From Eonycteris spelaea (taxonomy: Eukaryota; Chordata; Mammalia; Chiroptera; Pteropodidae): 64,000 nucleotides of DNA. Every line of letters starts with the position of its first letter. Position 1 is the stretch's first letter. Location: NCBI GenBank assembly GCA_003508835.1, contig PUFA01000171.1, positions 1,430,501 to 1,494,500 on the forward strand. The letters are read 5' to 3'. Below are positions 24,225 through 36,365 of this stretch, one piece after another. The position numbers and the translations under genes are program-made. Under the pieces are notes generated by a model. It did no database searches. It saw only the letters and a program-made list of their open reading frames with translations, and was not told the DNA's origin.

Positions 24225-24482
24225 GAATGGGCTCTTAACCTGAGACACATGAACCACAGACAGGATTTAGGGAAATAATAAACCCTCTTAAATTAAATGC
24301 AAATTTTTGCTTAAATGCATTATGTGATTAATTGGAGGAAAAGGACTCATATATTTTGACATATTCTCTAGGAGTTCACACACACACACACACACACATA
24401 CACACACACACATCAAGAACTAATGCTTTAATGTAAATGAAATTTTTGCGAACTAGATTTAACAGGGGTCTGAAAAGAGTGC
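24225..24482. mobile_element. hAT-like nonautonomous DNA transposon relic
   Basis: The left end 'gggctcttaacctgagacac' resembles the hAT-Charlie-type terminus (caggggttcttaacctgggg), which also bounds the element at 48305. 'ttctctaggagttcac' and the right end 'aacaggggtctgaaa' fit the rest of such an element. A CA tract (24377-24411) lies inside it. Confidence 0.5.
24377..24411 (+). repeat. (CA)n microsatellite
   Basis: CA tract with one TA interruption. Confidence 0.93.
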
Positions 24483-25235
24483 CAGGTGCCTGGCAACTAA
24501 GCAAGGATATAAGGAGACAAAGGTTCCAGAATTCTAATAGATAAAGAAGGTACATTAAAAAGATGCTGACTCCATAGGACCAATTTTATTGGCTGCAAAA
24601 ATTTACTCAAGCTAGGCAGAGGCAACACAAATTGACTGGGTCAACTTGCATTCCCAAACAATGGTTTTTACCTCTATACTATTTTCCTATTTCTATTAAA
24701 AAATCTTTCTCCAGAATATTGTAAACACCACTTTAGAAGGATCTGTACAGGCTCAACCATAACAAATGGACCTATATCAAGAACTGAGTCCTAAAGGACT
24801 AACTTCAGGACTAGCATACATTATCAATTAATTAAGACACTTGCCTTTGCTTGTAAAAGAAACAAAACAAAATTATGGCATCGTTTGAATGAAAAGTCCA
24901 TCAATAGCATTAGGTAATAAGTCTTCAACCACCATGAAAAATTATGTGACCTCGGGTCTGTTTACGGCTGCTGCAGTAATCAGAACTATGCCTCCTTATT
25001 CAGATTCATCAAGATCTGACTCAGCATAACCAGCAAAATACCTGAGATTCAATCTTAATGGACTTGTTAAGTTACATGTCCATTTTGGAATCATCATAGA
25101 GATGGGGGTAAAATGTGCTTATTAACCAATCATGGGCCTATCCATGGAGCTTGGAATGGAATTGATCTGCTTCAAGTATGTGTCTGAGAGTAGGGGGAGA
25201 ATAATCTATCCAAAGGGTTTGTGCTATTTTTACCA

Positions 25236-25237
<2 letters not shown>
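24483..25237. other. Unassigned DNA
   Basis: No gene or element is recognised. The stretch 24945-25065 (tttacggctgctgcagtaat, agatctgactcagcataacc) has no repeat features. Confidence 0.4.
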
Positions 25238-25294
<57 letters not shown>

Positions 25295-25297
25295 GGA
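25238..25297 (+). repeat. Compound (TG)n(AG)n microsatellite
   Basis: About 16 TG units are followed by about 12 AG units. The frame across it (25132-25335) encodes Cys-Val and Arg-Glu runs and is not a gene. Confidence 0.97.
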
Positions 25298-26034
25298 GAA
25301 ATACATACTTACTATCAAACAACAATTTTCTATAATATTATCCAAGAAACAAATGAAAGGACATCTCTTAACTAAAGCATGTTGATGTTCATCGCCCCCA
25401 AAGAAACAGGTTTAAAATGAAGAAACAGAGCATTAACCAGATAATAATGTCAAGATTGAGAGTCTGAGATTTTACCGTACTTAGAATCTAACAAGTTAGC
25501 CCACTACGGTTTCATGAATGCTGGCAAAAGACATAAGACTCCTGGGTCAAAGACAAATGACAGTCTATTACTCCACTCACAGCAACAGCAATAGCCGGAG
25601 AAGCAGCATTTGTTCCGAGTCCCAGTTCCCACATGCAAAAAGGGCCAGATGATAGCCACATGCACAGTGGGTTGCATTACAGAGAAGAACTCTGTATTTG
25701 GAAAATCCAAATTTTTTTATACTGTACAGTCTAACTCTATTCTTCCAAGGACCTTGCTTAAAAAAAAAAAAAATGTTTCTGGAGCCATAGACACCATTTA
25801 AGTCCCTGAGTATTTGACAACCACTTGGAGTGGAAAATAAGACAGTGTAGCTAAAATTATTGAGAAATTACTTAGATCCTTTTGTTAAAATACAAATATT
25901 TGGAGGAATATCATTATAACAGCCATTAGTTTCTGAAACACCTGGTATGGATATTAAATAGTTTTCTAAATCTGTTAAGCATTTTTACATCTACTGGTTT
26001 GATCTACCTATACAACCAACTCTGCATGACAAGT
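25298..26034. other. Unassigned DNA
   Basis: Overlapping opposite-strand frames lie near 25504-25801, with no domain on either. I recognise no element. Confidence 0.4.
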
Positions 26035-26135
26035 AAGTATGTAACTGTTATGCCATGTAATAGGAGAATATAACTGAGACACAGAGAGATTAAGCAATTG
26101 ACACAAATATAACCTCACAGATTATATATGAGTCA
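26035..26135 (+). repeat. MIR-like core fragment
   Basis: 'gagacacagagagattaagc' and 'aattgacacaaatataacct' resemble the MIR core (gaggcacagagaggttaag). It is short and diverged. Confidence 0.35.
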
Positions 26136-26189
26136 TTCAATTGAACTATAATTCAATTAAATTGCAACATCATAAGTAATACCGCAATG

Positions 26190-26302
26190 TAATTTTCCCC
26201 AGAATTATATTTATGTTATATATATATGTATATATATGTTATATATAGATACATACACATATGTACATATTATGTACATATATACAATTCTGGGGAAAAT
26301 TA
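26190..26302. repeat. AT-rich palindrome with perfect 17-bp arms
   Basis: The arm taattttccccagaatt at 26190-26206 is the exact reverse complement of 26286-26302. The 79 bases between are nearly all TATA/TGTA/CATA words, and pairing can continue imperfectly for about 20 more bases inward from each arm. It could be a palindromic AT-rich repeat or a MITE with long inverted ends. Confidence 0.85.
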
Positions 26303-29300
26303 TATAGCAAAATTACTAATTATGTTACACCATTAAAAAGGATATATAAATAATTATATATATAATTCAACCTCAACAGATAAACATAAAACTATAAAAA
26401 TACAAAAGGTAAATTGAGTGTTAGCTACACTTTTGTGAGGTTTGGATTGTATTTTAAAAGCACTGCTTCGAAGTAGTTCAAAATAGTCAAATGATGGACC
26501 CTTGAGTTGCTACTCCGAAATGATATTTACTGTTCGATAAGAATATCCACCAAGTTGTTTAAATTCTGCCATAACTTTAGAAAAGATTACTGATGCAAGC
26601 ATTTATTACTTTTTGCAAGCAACTTCAATCTCCTCCAATTAGAGATACTTTGATCTAATGAAGTAACATCCACTAATCTGTCAAATCGAAATTACTTTAC
26701 AAATGAGGAAACTAATTCTGTTTTTATCATTTAACTATAAGATATTAATCATCTGATGAAACAGAAAGATTTAAGAAAACGAGCATTTTCAAAACATTTT
26801 GCAAATATCTGCTAATGAGAGCAGATAAAAACTCTTTGGTGGAGGTGAGAGAAGATTTCTTTACCTAAGACAAAAGCAGATTGCAAAGTGCAATAGCGTT
26901 GCTTTCCTTTTTTAAATCTGTAACACAGTAGCAGATTGTCAAAAAGGGTTAAAAACAATGTCAGCCATGACTTCTTTCAGCTCTCAAGAGTGTGGCAACA
27001 TGTATTATTTGGCGTAATCATGACACAGATCTGCATGTGTATGTCTTCAATAATTCATGTTGCAGCTTGTCTCACTGTGGGGACAGATGTCAGTGAAACC
27101 AGTGACAGCCGATCATGCTGATCCCACACATAATCACGTGCGGCTGATCCCACAGTGACACTGAGCCTTGAGTACATGCCCAGTAAGTCTGATTGGAGCT
27201 AAGAAAATATGGGCCAGCAAGTTCAGGTATAGCTATTCATTTTATAACTAATTAAATGTTCACATTTATATGTATGTATTTTTTAAAAATCTTACTTCTA
27301 TATAATTTCCTAAGGATTTGAAAATCTTTATAATTCAGACTAGTTATATCTGGGAACATTCCTTAAATTTGAATCTCATATTCATTGGGTCATTAAAATA
27401 TATAGAAATGTTACGAACAAAATAAATTATTTATTGTTAAGTATAGAAATGTATTAGTCTCCTACAGGTGATTTATAGAATTACCAATCTTGATTACTCT
27501 TTCATTACAAATTCATGTATAGAACAAATAAATGTCACATATCCAGAAGATTAAACAAGCCAGCATACTGAACTTTTGTTCTTAAAGATTTACTTTGACT
27601 AGTATTTTTTTTAACATTGGCATTAACCAAAAGTGATCTCATTCTGGGTACTCTAAGAGAAGAATAAATGTATATCTGTCAGTAGGTGTCTATGAACATT
27701 AGCTAGAATATAGAACATTGATTAAGATACAGAAACATTCTCCCTGCTCAAAGTTAGTCTAATTCTTATGTATTAACCCATAACAAGCTTCATAGCAAAG
27801 GACTAGAATAAGAGAATGTAGCTAGAGCTGTGCAAGTCTATTTCTTCTACTAGAATAGTAGCTCAACACACTTACCTTCTATTTGTGCATAATGAAATAC
27901 AGAGCTGGCAGTTCCAAAGCTTTTTAAAAGCCAAAATATTGTGTACTATTTTTAGATCTCAAGATGAGCTCCATTTATTCATTTCTTGAATAACATTAGA
28001 GAAAAGTGTCGAGTTCCACTTGCAACCTACAGAATCTTTGATTAACAACTAGAAAATACCATGTGTATGTTTGTATGTGTGGATAAATATGTGTATGTAT
28101 ATACTACATTTTTAAATATTCAACAGAACAAAACATTCTTCTTTATGTTTTCTTTAGTAGCATAATATATTCTTCTGCCATTTTTGACTTGCCCTTACAC
28201 ATATAGCATTTTGGTTAGCTTTTAGAGTCATTTTTCTTGATTTTATTGTTTTAGAAAGGAAGTTCCTAACTAATTTTCAGTGGCTCCTCTGATCTGTCCT
28301 CCCTGCTCCGTGCGGTTAGAAAAGGGCATTGCTTTCTCATTATCCCAGGATTAGACTATTTTCAAGATACACTTGGGTCAGAGAATCTCTTCAGTGGTAC
28401 CATGCATAGAGCTGCCTAACTGTGGGCACCATTTTTCTTTGGAGATGGATTTACATAAACATTTCTAATCACAGCTCCATGAAGAGACACGGTATAATAA
28501 TTCATGACTTTTAGGTAATATGTCATATGAATCTTAACATATGGCATTATACTCTACAATGGCAATCTTGGCTTCCAAAGGGACCTGGAAAACATCCAGT
28601 GAGATGAAAATAAGCCAAACTTGATAGAAAACCATATCGATGCTAATCCAGGTTTACACCTTTCATTCAGACTCGGAACTCTCCGGCAGATGGTTCAGTG
28701 TTGAAGCACTAATGTTAGCAAAATGTCAAAACTATTTTGCTAGACTCCCCAATTGTTCATACAGATTATTTTTCAAGTGCTGGATATCAAAATAGTATTA
28801 ATAAATGGTAGCACTAAGTTCTCTGATCAAAAGTGCAGGGTTTTAGTTTCAATTTCCAAAGACAATCTGGCTTTCCTCCCTTGGAATACAGCCAATGAGC
28901 TTTTACAAAAGAAAATCAAATTTTAGAAATTTCTTCTCTGATTTTTTTAGCCAACAAGGGCATACTCAAAGAAGACAAAGGAATGCAGGACCATTCGGCA
29001 GATAGCAATGTTAGTGGCTGCTGTATCAATTTAATCATCCAAACAAATGTCATGAGGTACATACTCAGAATCAAAATTTCTTATCCTGGAATTCATGGAC
29101 ATAGAGAAAAAAATAAATGGGTTTCAGAAAGTCCACAAACCATCTGAATTTAGAGGCATATGTGGATGTGCATATGCATACTGGTCTATGTACACACAAT
29201 ATGCACTGAAAATGCAAGGTGAATGACTGAATGAATAAGTGTAATCATCATATTAGGATCTAGCAATGATGTCAGTATGCTATAGAAAATCAGAATTACA

Positions 29301-29695
29301 TTTCTAAACAAGAAAGAATATATTTGCATCTAGATGAAAACATATTTAAGCATTAGTTGATCACTTAATGCCTATTAGGATCTACGATGTCTTTAATGTA
29401 TTTTTTCTTCTAATATTAAAAAAAATTGTTATGAAATAGAAATTAAGAGTCTTGTTTTGCAGACATTTAACAGCAGTTGTCTCAGAGAGAGGCTTATCTG
29501 GGCTCTCCCAATGGATACTCTAGAATTAGTCTTTCTAACTCCAAATTCCACTCCTTTTCTTTTCTATCATATTTACTCCCCTTAATAATGGTGGCTACCT
29601 TAGTGTAAACAGACTACAATCCCAATAGCAAAAGATTGTTAGCCATGTTTATAACATAAGGAGACATACAATTAGGAGAGCACTTTCAGGTAACA
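26303..29695. other. Unassigned AT-rich DNA with a candidate conserved block
   Basis: No gene is recognised over 3.4 kb. The block 26930-27200 is richer in G+C, has no repeat features and repeats 'gctgatcccaca' twice in the same orientation (about 27117 and 27143), with 'aatcacgtgcgg' between them. It is a candidate regulatory element. Confidence 0.35.
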
Positions 29696-29869
29696 TTCCT
29701 TTTCTAGAAATTGCTTTATGCAAGTCTAAAGGATACCAAATTATTATCTTTGAGGCATGTGTTTTCCTTTGAGGCATGTGTTTTCCTTTTCTAGAAATTG
29801 CTTTATGCAAGTCTAAAGGATACCAATATTATTATCTTTGAGGCATGTGTTTTCCTTTGTAAACTTCTT
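29696..29869 (+). repeat. 87-bp tandem duplication with a nested 19-bp repeat
   Basis: Copy 1 (29696-29782) and copy 2 (29783-29869) differ mainly by one extra base near 29827. Inside copy 1 the 19-bp unit tttgaggcatgtgttttcc (29749-29767) is repeated at once (29768-29786); after copy 2 it occurs once. The near identity implies a recent duplication. Confidence 0.95.
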
Positions 29870-31866
29870 GTAGCAACCACTATAGTATTAAATCAATCTT
29901 CATTAAATAATAAAATAGCAGTAAGACTTTCCATCACATCTGTTTGAGTCCTGACCATAATCCAAGGCAAAACCTGTGGGCATTCCAACCTGGAAGCCAG
30001 TTTACATCGGGACAGCTATTTTTCCTGTTCCTTGAATATGTTCCTAGAAGTGAGGTCACTAACAGAAAGATTCATGTGTTGCCCGTAAGAGGCTAGGCCA
30101 GACCAGAACTAAATAATGATCAGTAAAAATTGATCTGAGAGATTTAAGAGAGCTAAAAAGAAGTGTCATGTTCAAATTAGGTCAAGCCATTCAGGACTAA
30201 TCCTGTACAGAAGACCTGCACCAGTGGGTGTCATTTAAGCACAAAAAATTGCTTAAAGGATTGTCAGGTTGGACGAGACAACATTGTTCCAACGATGTAA
30301 ATCGTCTAAACCCTAATTTGCTCTTCTCACTATGTCTTTTATGATTAACCATGGTTTATTTTCATTTTTGTTCATTATCAATTTCATCACTGAAGACTCT
30401 CCATATTTCTTTGATGTTGTGACAGGAATTCTTGCTAAAGCTAAAAAAAAAAAACACACAAACAAGAATGAAATGAACTAAGAGAATAACACCGTATTCC
30501 ATTTTTCCATTTAAAATATGTTACGAAACAGCTTTCAGTTTAAAAAATTTTGACAGTGTATATTCAATTTTTCAACTAACAGATGTACATACATAAAATT
30601 ATATGATTGAAATTCAGTGTCAGGGGCTTTAGTCATTTAGTTTGGGCAAACTCAAGGCATTGCTTCATAATATAGCTCTTAAAATATACATTTAATAATG
30701 AAAGTAGGATTTCTATAAAACAGTAATATGAAAGTATTATGAAATTTAAAAAGAATAATTTATGTGAAAATTATAAATTACTATGATTAATTTTTTGAAT
30801 GAAAAGTGATTTTGTTTTTTAAGAAATCAATTTATAAGGAGATTAAGTGAGCAACATATGGCTATTTAGTGAAGAAACCATATCATGTCTTAGACCTTCT
30901 AGTTCAGAGTTCTCTATCCTAAAACTTTAACAATTAATAATGTGTTTACTAATTAAGGAATATTAAAACTATTAGCAACTATTTAATGAAAAACATGAGG
31001 ACATTAAGAACTATTGATGAGGTCTGTTTCATGTTTTTATCAAGATTTTGAGAAATATATAGAGACTAACCTTAATAAAGGCAATAGATAAATGCTTTTA
31101 ATAAAGACAATCCAATAAGGAAAATAGTTTTAAATTGTGAAAGTCTAGTATGAAAGTGGTCTATGGTGATCTTACTCAATGTGCCTGTCTGGGACTATAA
31201 ATCAACTTCATATAAATATGAATAAAACATATTGTTTTATTCAGCTACATTTTTATTTTATTACAAGACATTTTCAATAAAGAAAGCAATGTGTTAATTT
31301 CCATTCTGGGGCAAGCGCCGCAGTGCATGATGGATTAGTAACAAACTGCTTAGGTACTGTCATCAGTTGGCTAAATACACTTTATGTAGTGTTTGCCTAA
31401 AGAAAAATGATTTCATTGCATTATCACTGTTAAATATTTGTTTCTAGTAAAGATTTAAAAATCACTTGTGAATAACAGTAAGGTTTTAAAATAGGGAACT
31501 GCTTTTTCTCTAACCAATACTATTTCCACATACACATAACTATAGGAGAGTTTTAGAAAAATATGTTACTGCTAAGAGAAAATTATAGGAAAATAAAGTT
31601 TAGAAAATGAGCACAAAAGACCAAAAGTTCACATGTGTTAGTTGTATCATCTTCAGTAATCTTCCCATAACTGACAGGCATAGGACAGTGGTGAATGTTC
31701 ATTTTATCTTTTATTGTGGATTTAACCGTTCCATACCTAGGGTTACAAATCAAGGAATGTTGGCCATTTTCCACTTAGGAATGACAAGCTCTAACTTGCA
31801 AACATCTGCTTATATTAGCTTAGGCTTTCTTGCTTGTGTGATGGCAATAAAGAGAATGACCTCTGT
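29870..31866. other. Unassigned AT-rich DNA
   Basis: No gene is recognised. An A run lies at 30443-30454. A short block at 31295-31385 (ggggcaagcgccgcagtgca) is less AT-rich and has no repeat features. Frames on both strands near 31583-31903 overlap the start of the LTR and are not genes. Confidence 0.4.
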
Positions 31867-31867
31867 C

Positions 31868-32228
31868 TTATTCAGTTCAGGCTGCTATAACAAAACACCA
31901 TAGAATGGGTGGCTCAAACAACTAACATCTATTTCTAGAGGCCAAGAGGCCAAGATCAAGGTGCCAGCAGATTCAATGTCTGGTGAAAGTCATCTTTCTG
32001 GTTTGCAAAAGGCATCCTCTTCTCATAAGAGGAGAGAGGCAGGTAGAGAAAGAGAGACAGAGACAGAGACAGACAGACCTCTGGTCTCTTCTTATAAAGA
32101 CAGGAAAACCCATCAAGACCTCATTAAATCTGTTACCTTCCAAGGCTCCCACCTCCAATATCACCACAATTAGGGGTTAGGGTTTTAACATATGAATTTT
32201 GTAGGTGCTTATTTAATCCATACCAGTA
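31868..32228 (-). mobile_element. MLT1-like MaLR LTR, reverse orientation
   Basis: Read on the given strand it starts 'cagttcaggctgctataaca', then 'aaaacaccatagaatgggtg', 'ggccaagatcaaggtgccag', 'gtctcttcttataaagacag', 'cctcattaaatctgttacct' and 'ggggttagggttttaacata'. This is the reverse complement of MLT1-type solo LTRs as I remember them. It is an old retrovirus-like LTR with no internal coding region in the window. Confidence 0.85.
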
Positions 32229-32489
32229 AAGTGAATGCCATCTAAAATATATTGGTTTCCAGATAGGACCAAATATATGGGTTATAACTCTAGAACGAAA
32301 ATGCGATCTTCTTACAGGAAAATATAGGCTATCCATTGTTCTTATAATTTATCAGGATAATTGAGTATGTGCTACAGAAGCCAAGGACTCCTCATATTTG
32401 TGTACCATTTTAATTGACAGAAATACCAGATATATCATTTATACAATAACATCATTCCAAAAGACAGCAATTTGGGGAGTTCAGATCCC

Positions 32490-32728
32490 TTCATTATAAA
32501 GCAGTAACCAGGAACCCAGAATTGACCCCCTGGATTGGAGTTTTATTGTCTGAGTGTTAACACTGACTGGGTAATCTTAGGCAAGTTACTTGGTCTTTCT
32601 CTGTCCAGTTTACAAAACAAGGATAATAGCAGGATTTATCATCCAGAATAAGGATTATATCAGATAATAAAGTAAAGAGCTTAGCATAGTAACAGTGGTA
32701 AGCAGTCAATAAATGATACTATTGCTAT
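32490..32728 (+). repeat. MIR SINE
   Basis: 'gtgttaacactgactgggta', 'atcttaggcaagttacttgg', 'ctctgtccagtttacaaaac', 'aaagagcttagcatagtaac' and 'agtcaataaatgatactatt' follow MIR nearly end to end. Confidence 0.9.
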
Positions 32729-35213
32729 GACGATTTCATCTAACCCAGAAGGCTTGGTTTTACAAACGTGTCAAGGTAAACTAAAATTCCAGTGCCCTAA
32801 GTGGAAGCAGGTATTATTATTTTTATAGATGTGTTGACCTTAAGGAAATGTATTTTCTCTATAGACCAGTATGACCATTAACCATTATTACACACTCAAT
32901 ATTTTTCAAGAAAAAAAATTTTTTTATCCTTAGCTGCTGGACCTTTCGTTCAAAACAAGGGTCCATTAGAAACAATAGCTTTATTACAAGTCATTTTATT
33001 CTAGGAAAGGTGGTTTTGAATATTCAGTAGTGCTTCAGGCTAGTGATTTTGTGGTTAGGTTTCTTGTCTTCCAGGAAGCCCTTGACAAAGGTCACAAACA
33101 ATTTGATGGCTCCTCTTATTAAAATAAAGATGGAAAGCATTGATGATAACTCTGCCCAGCAGCTAACTTCATCATCTGTAGCAGTTTCAACATATGCTTG
33201 TGAGATAATGAAAAATATAGCATTAAATACAGTGGCAGATTGAATCTTGTTTCAGAGTAAATATAGTAAGTCATTTTTTTCCCTCTTCATTTCCTCAGAA
33301 CCTGTTTAGCATTAGACTGTTAATATCATCACTGATACATGACAAAACCGTTGCATAATATACTGCATTTCAGACCAACCCCCACATAAAAGTGAGCAAC
33401 AGAACACTATGAACATTAATCAGGCATTCAAAATAATGAAGTGCTTCAAGCCAACCCTCTTCAAAAGCCTTCCACTCATAGTTTTGTAGGAACAAACAGT
33501 TTTATAAATCTGACATGTTTTTTGATCCCATTTAATATTATGAAAATGTCATTTTTCTGAGCTATAGTCAATATTAAAATTTTAAATATATTTTATAGCC
33601 GAGGGTAAAAATATTCTATGTAATTTTTATGATATAATCTTTTTTAAAAAGCAAGTTTTGAATCTAAAAAGCAAGTTTGTCAATATTGTGAAGGAAGGAT
33701 GGATTATTTACACTTTAATCTTCAAGGACAAGGAAAATATTTTTGAGCAACCACTTTGTCATGGTAAATGGTTGCCTAGGGAAATTATAGCTATTTGAAG
33801 CCCATATATACTTTTTTATCCAATAATAATTTTAAATACCAATAACAAAAAATTTGTAGCCATTAATTTCAAAGAAAAATCAAATAAGTTAACAATGACT
33901 GAATTTGTGTTTGTATTGAGGAACATATCTCAGGAAAATTTTCTACATACATACACAATTCCAAATAATATATCATTAAAATATGTTGTAAAAATAGAAG
34001 TATTTATTAAGATAAAAACTGAATTAGGAGTTGATATTTTACTGATATTAACCTTTGACTGGTGACTCTTATAAAACATGGGTCTTTCCTGCTTTGTGTC
34101 ACAGGTAAGTTTCTGTCCCCACTCCCATAACTCTTTGCTAACAGATGCCAAACGTGCTGCCTCTCTCAGGTCGTTTCCATTACATCGGAGGTCAGTCTAA
34201 ATTCCACATTCTGAGTTGTCCCACCTATGCTGTTGCCAATATATTTCCTTTCAGAAGTGACATTAGAAAAAACATCTTTCCACTATTGGCTCTGGTTTAC
34301 AGAAGCAATAAATGGCTCAGCTGCAGCCATTGCTTCAGGATCTAATTAAACAAGAAACTGCAGATGCTGTAGATTTTTTTTTTTTTAATGCCTAATGATA
34401 CAAGCAACTGCATGGAGCACATATGTTCATTTTCTAGTCTTTGACAAAGACTACAGAGAACCTGAACTTGCAACACGCATGGGATGTGGTATGTTCTTAG
34501 GTGTTATTAAATGTCAAATGTTTTTAGAAGTGAAAACTGCAACAATTAACCATGTGACCTCATGTAATGTGGTCTAAGATTTAATGATCTCTTATATTAA
34601 ATGTGAAATCTATCATGTGGATGTATCAAGCCCAATCCACTTTGGATTATGCCATATAGTCTTAAGGGAGTATTTTTCATGTTGTTTATTTAAGATAAAT
34701 TTCCATTTATCTTTTAATTATAAACTTTAAAGCAAAATAACGAAGAAAACACCTGTAAATCCACATCCAATCTAACAATGACAATATTATCTCATTTCCA
34801 TCTCTTTTTTTTAAGTTTTACTACATTTAGTTCAAAATACTGTCTAATTGCCCTGTGATTTCTTCTTTGACCCATAAGACATTTATAAATCCATTGTATA
34901 GTTTTCAAATATTTGGGTATGTTTCAATATTTTCTGCTTTTGATTTCCAATTTAATTTCATAATTAATTTAATTATGATCAGAGACTATACATTACACAA
35001 TTTAAATCCTCTTAAATTTATTGATTTGTTTTATGGCCCTGAATATGATCTGATTTAAAAACTACCATGTGCATTGTAGATTTCGCTGGTTTGGGGATAA
35101 CCGATAGGTGAAGTTGGTTGCTATTATTGTTCAAGTTGAAAACATAAAAAGAACTATAATTACAAGAAATTAAACAAAAGATATATTCAAGGATGTGCAC
35201 TTACAGTATTGTA
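32729..35213. other. Unassigned AT-rich DNA
   Basis: No gene is recognised. The frame at 33043-33243 (66 codons) and the overlapping ones at 33930-34577 show no domain. The block 34140-34360 is richer in G+C and has no repeat features; it is a weak candidate for a conserved noncoding element. Confidence 0.4.
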
Positions 35214-35875
35214 TGTGTGGTAGGCAGTATTCTAGAATGGACCCCAAGATTTCCACACTCAGGTATGTTTACCCTGTATAAAGAATGCCCTTGCAGGACC
35301 TGTGAATATGATGAGCTATCACCTCAGTGATTGTGTTACATTAGATGGCAGGAAGAATTTTGTAGAAGTAATTAAGGTCTCCGATTAGAAAATTTTGAGT
35401 TAATTAAAAGGAACACCATCGTGGTCGATGGGCCTAATCTAATCAGGGATCCCTGAAAAGAGGAAGAAGAGATTCAAAGCTGAAGATATTTCTTTTGCAG
35501 CCCTTGAATTAGCAAACTGCAATGTTGAGGAATGGTTCAAATGCGGGTGGCCCCTGAAGCTCAGAAATGTCTGCAGTTGGCAGGCAACAAGAAAGTTGAG
35601 AAAGACCACAGTCTGACAACCTGAAAGAACTAAATTCTACCAACAACTCTAATGAGCTTGGAAGAGGACTCTGAGTCTCAAAGGAGACTACAGTCCTAAC
35701 CATCATCTTTAATTTTGACCTTATGAGATCCTAAGCAAAGAAAACCAGCTGAGCCACGCTGTTCTCTGACTTCTGATCCACAAAAAACTATAAAATAAAC
35801 TAAATAAATAACAAGTTCATGCTTTTTAAGCCTCTAAATTTTGTGGCAATTTACTATGCAGCAATAGAAAAATAG
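35214..35875 (+). mobile_element. MLT1-like MaLR LTR, forward orientation
   Basis: Starts 'tgtggtaggcagtattctag' and 'aatggaccccaagatttcca'. It continues with 'gacctgtgaatatgatgagc', 'gtgttacattagatggcag', 'gtagaagtaattaaggtctc', 'gatgggcctaatctaatcag', 'cttctgatccacaaaaaact', 'ttttaagcctctaaattttg' and 'gcaatttactatgcagcaat'. These are landmarks of the MLT1/MaLR LTR group. No retroviral genes are attached. Confidence 0.85.
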
Positions 35876-35889
35876 CAGGTTGTAATAGC

Positions 35890-35940
35890 AAAAAAAAAAA
35901 AAAAAAAAAAAAACAAAAAACAAACAAACAAAATAGAAAT
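35890..35940 (+). repeat. Poly(A) / A-rich tract
   Basis: 24 consecutive A bases (35890-35913) followed by AAAC units, between the LTR and the L1 end. Confidence 0.97.
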
Positions 35941-36365
35941 AACTCAAATGTTCATGGGTGGCAAATAAATTAATAAATTACTTCCTTATAGTCATACAAT
36001 GTTATACTAAATAAATCATGATAAAATTAAATAAACTATACCAACATGGATAGCTCTTATAAACCTATTGAGAAAAAAATGCAAAACACAAAAGTTTATA
36101 CACTATGACTCTTCATATAATTATTAAAAGAGGAAAAATTAAATAACATGTCATTGAAGGACATATATCAACAAGAAATGATCAATATACAAGTCAAGAC
36201 TGAGATTATCTCTGGGGGAGATATATATCTGGGAGGGTTATAAAAGTAGTTTCAAAGGTATTGATGTTAGCCTATTCCTTAGGTTAAGTAGTTGATTATA
36301 TGAGTATTTATTTTATTATTTTTCAAACTCTTCATATATGTTACAAGCACTTTTATAATAGAAGA
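35935..36365 (+). mobile_element. L1 LINE 3'-end fragment (old)
   Basis: 'gaaataactcaaatgttcat' and 'tagtcatacaatgttatact' match the L1 ORF2/3' UTR junction. 'acatggatagctcttataaa', 'cacaaaagtttatacactat', 'gattatctctgggggagata' and an AT-rich tail follow. Confidence 0.8.

Noticed and set aside
25132..25335. Frame with Cys-Val and Arg-Glu runs
   Set aside because: Created by the (TG)n(AG)n microsatellite.
35214..35875. Possible endogenous retrovirus with genes
   Set aside because: Only a solo MaLR-type LTR is visible; flanking sequence is an A-rich tract and an L1 end, with no gag, pol or env remnant.
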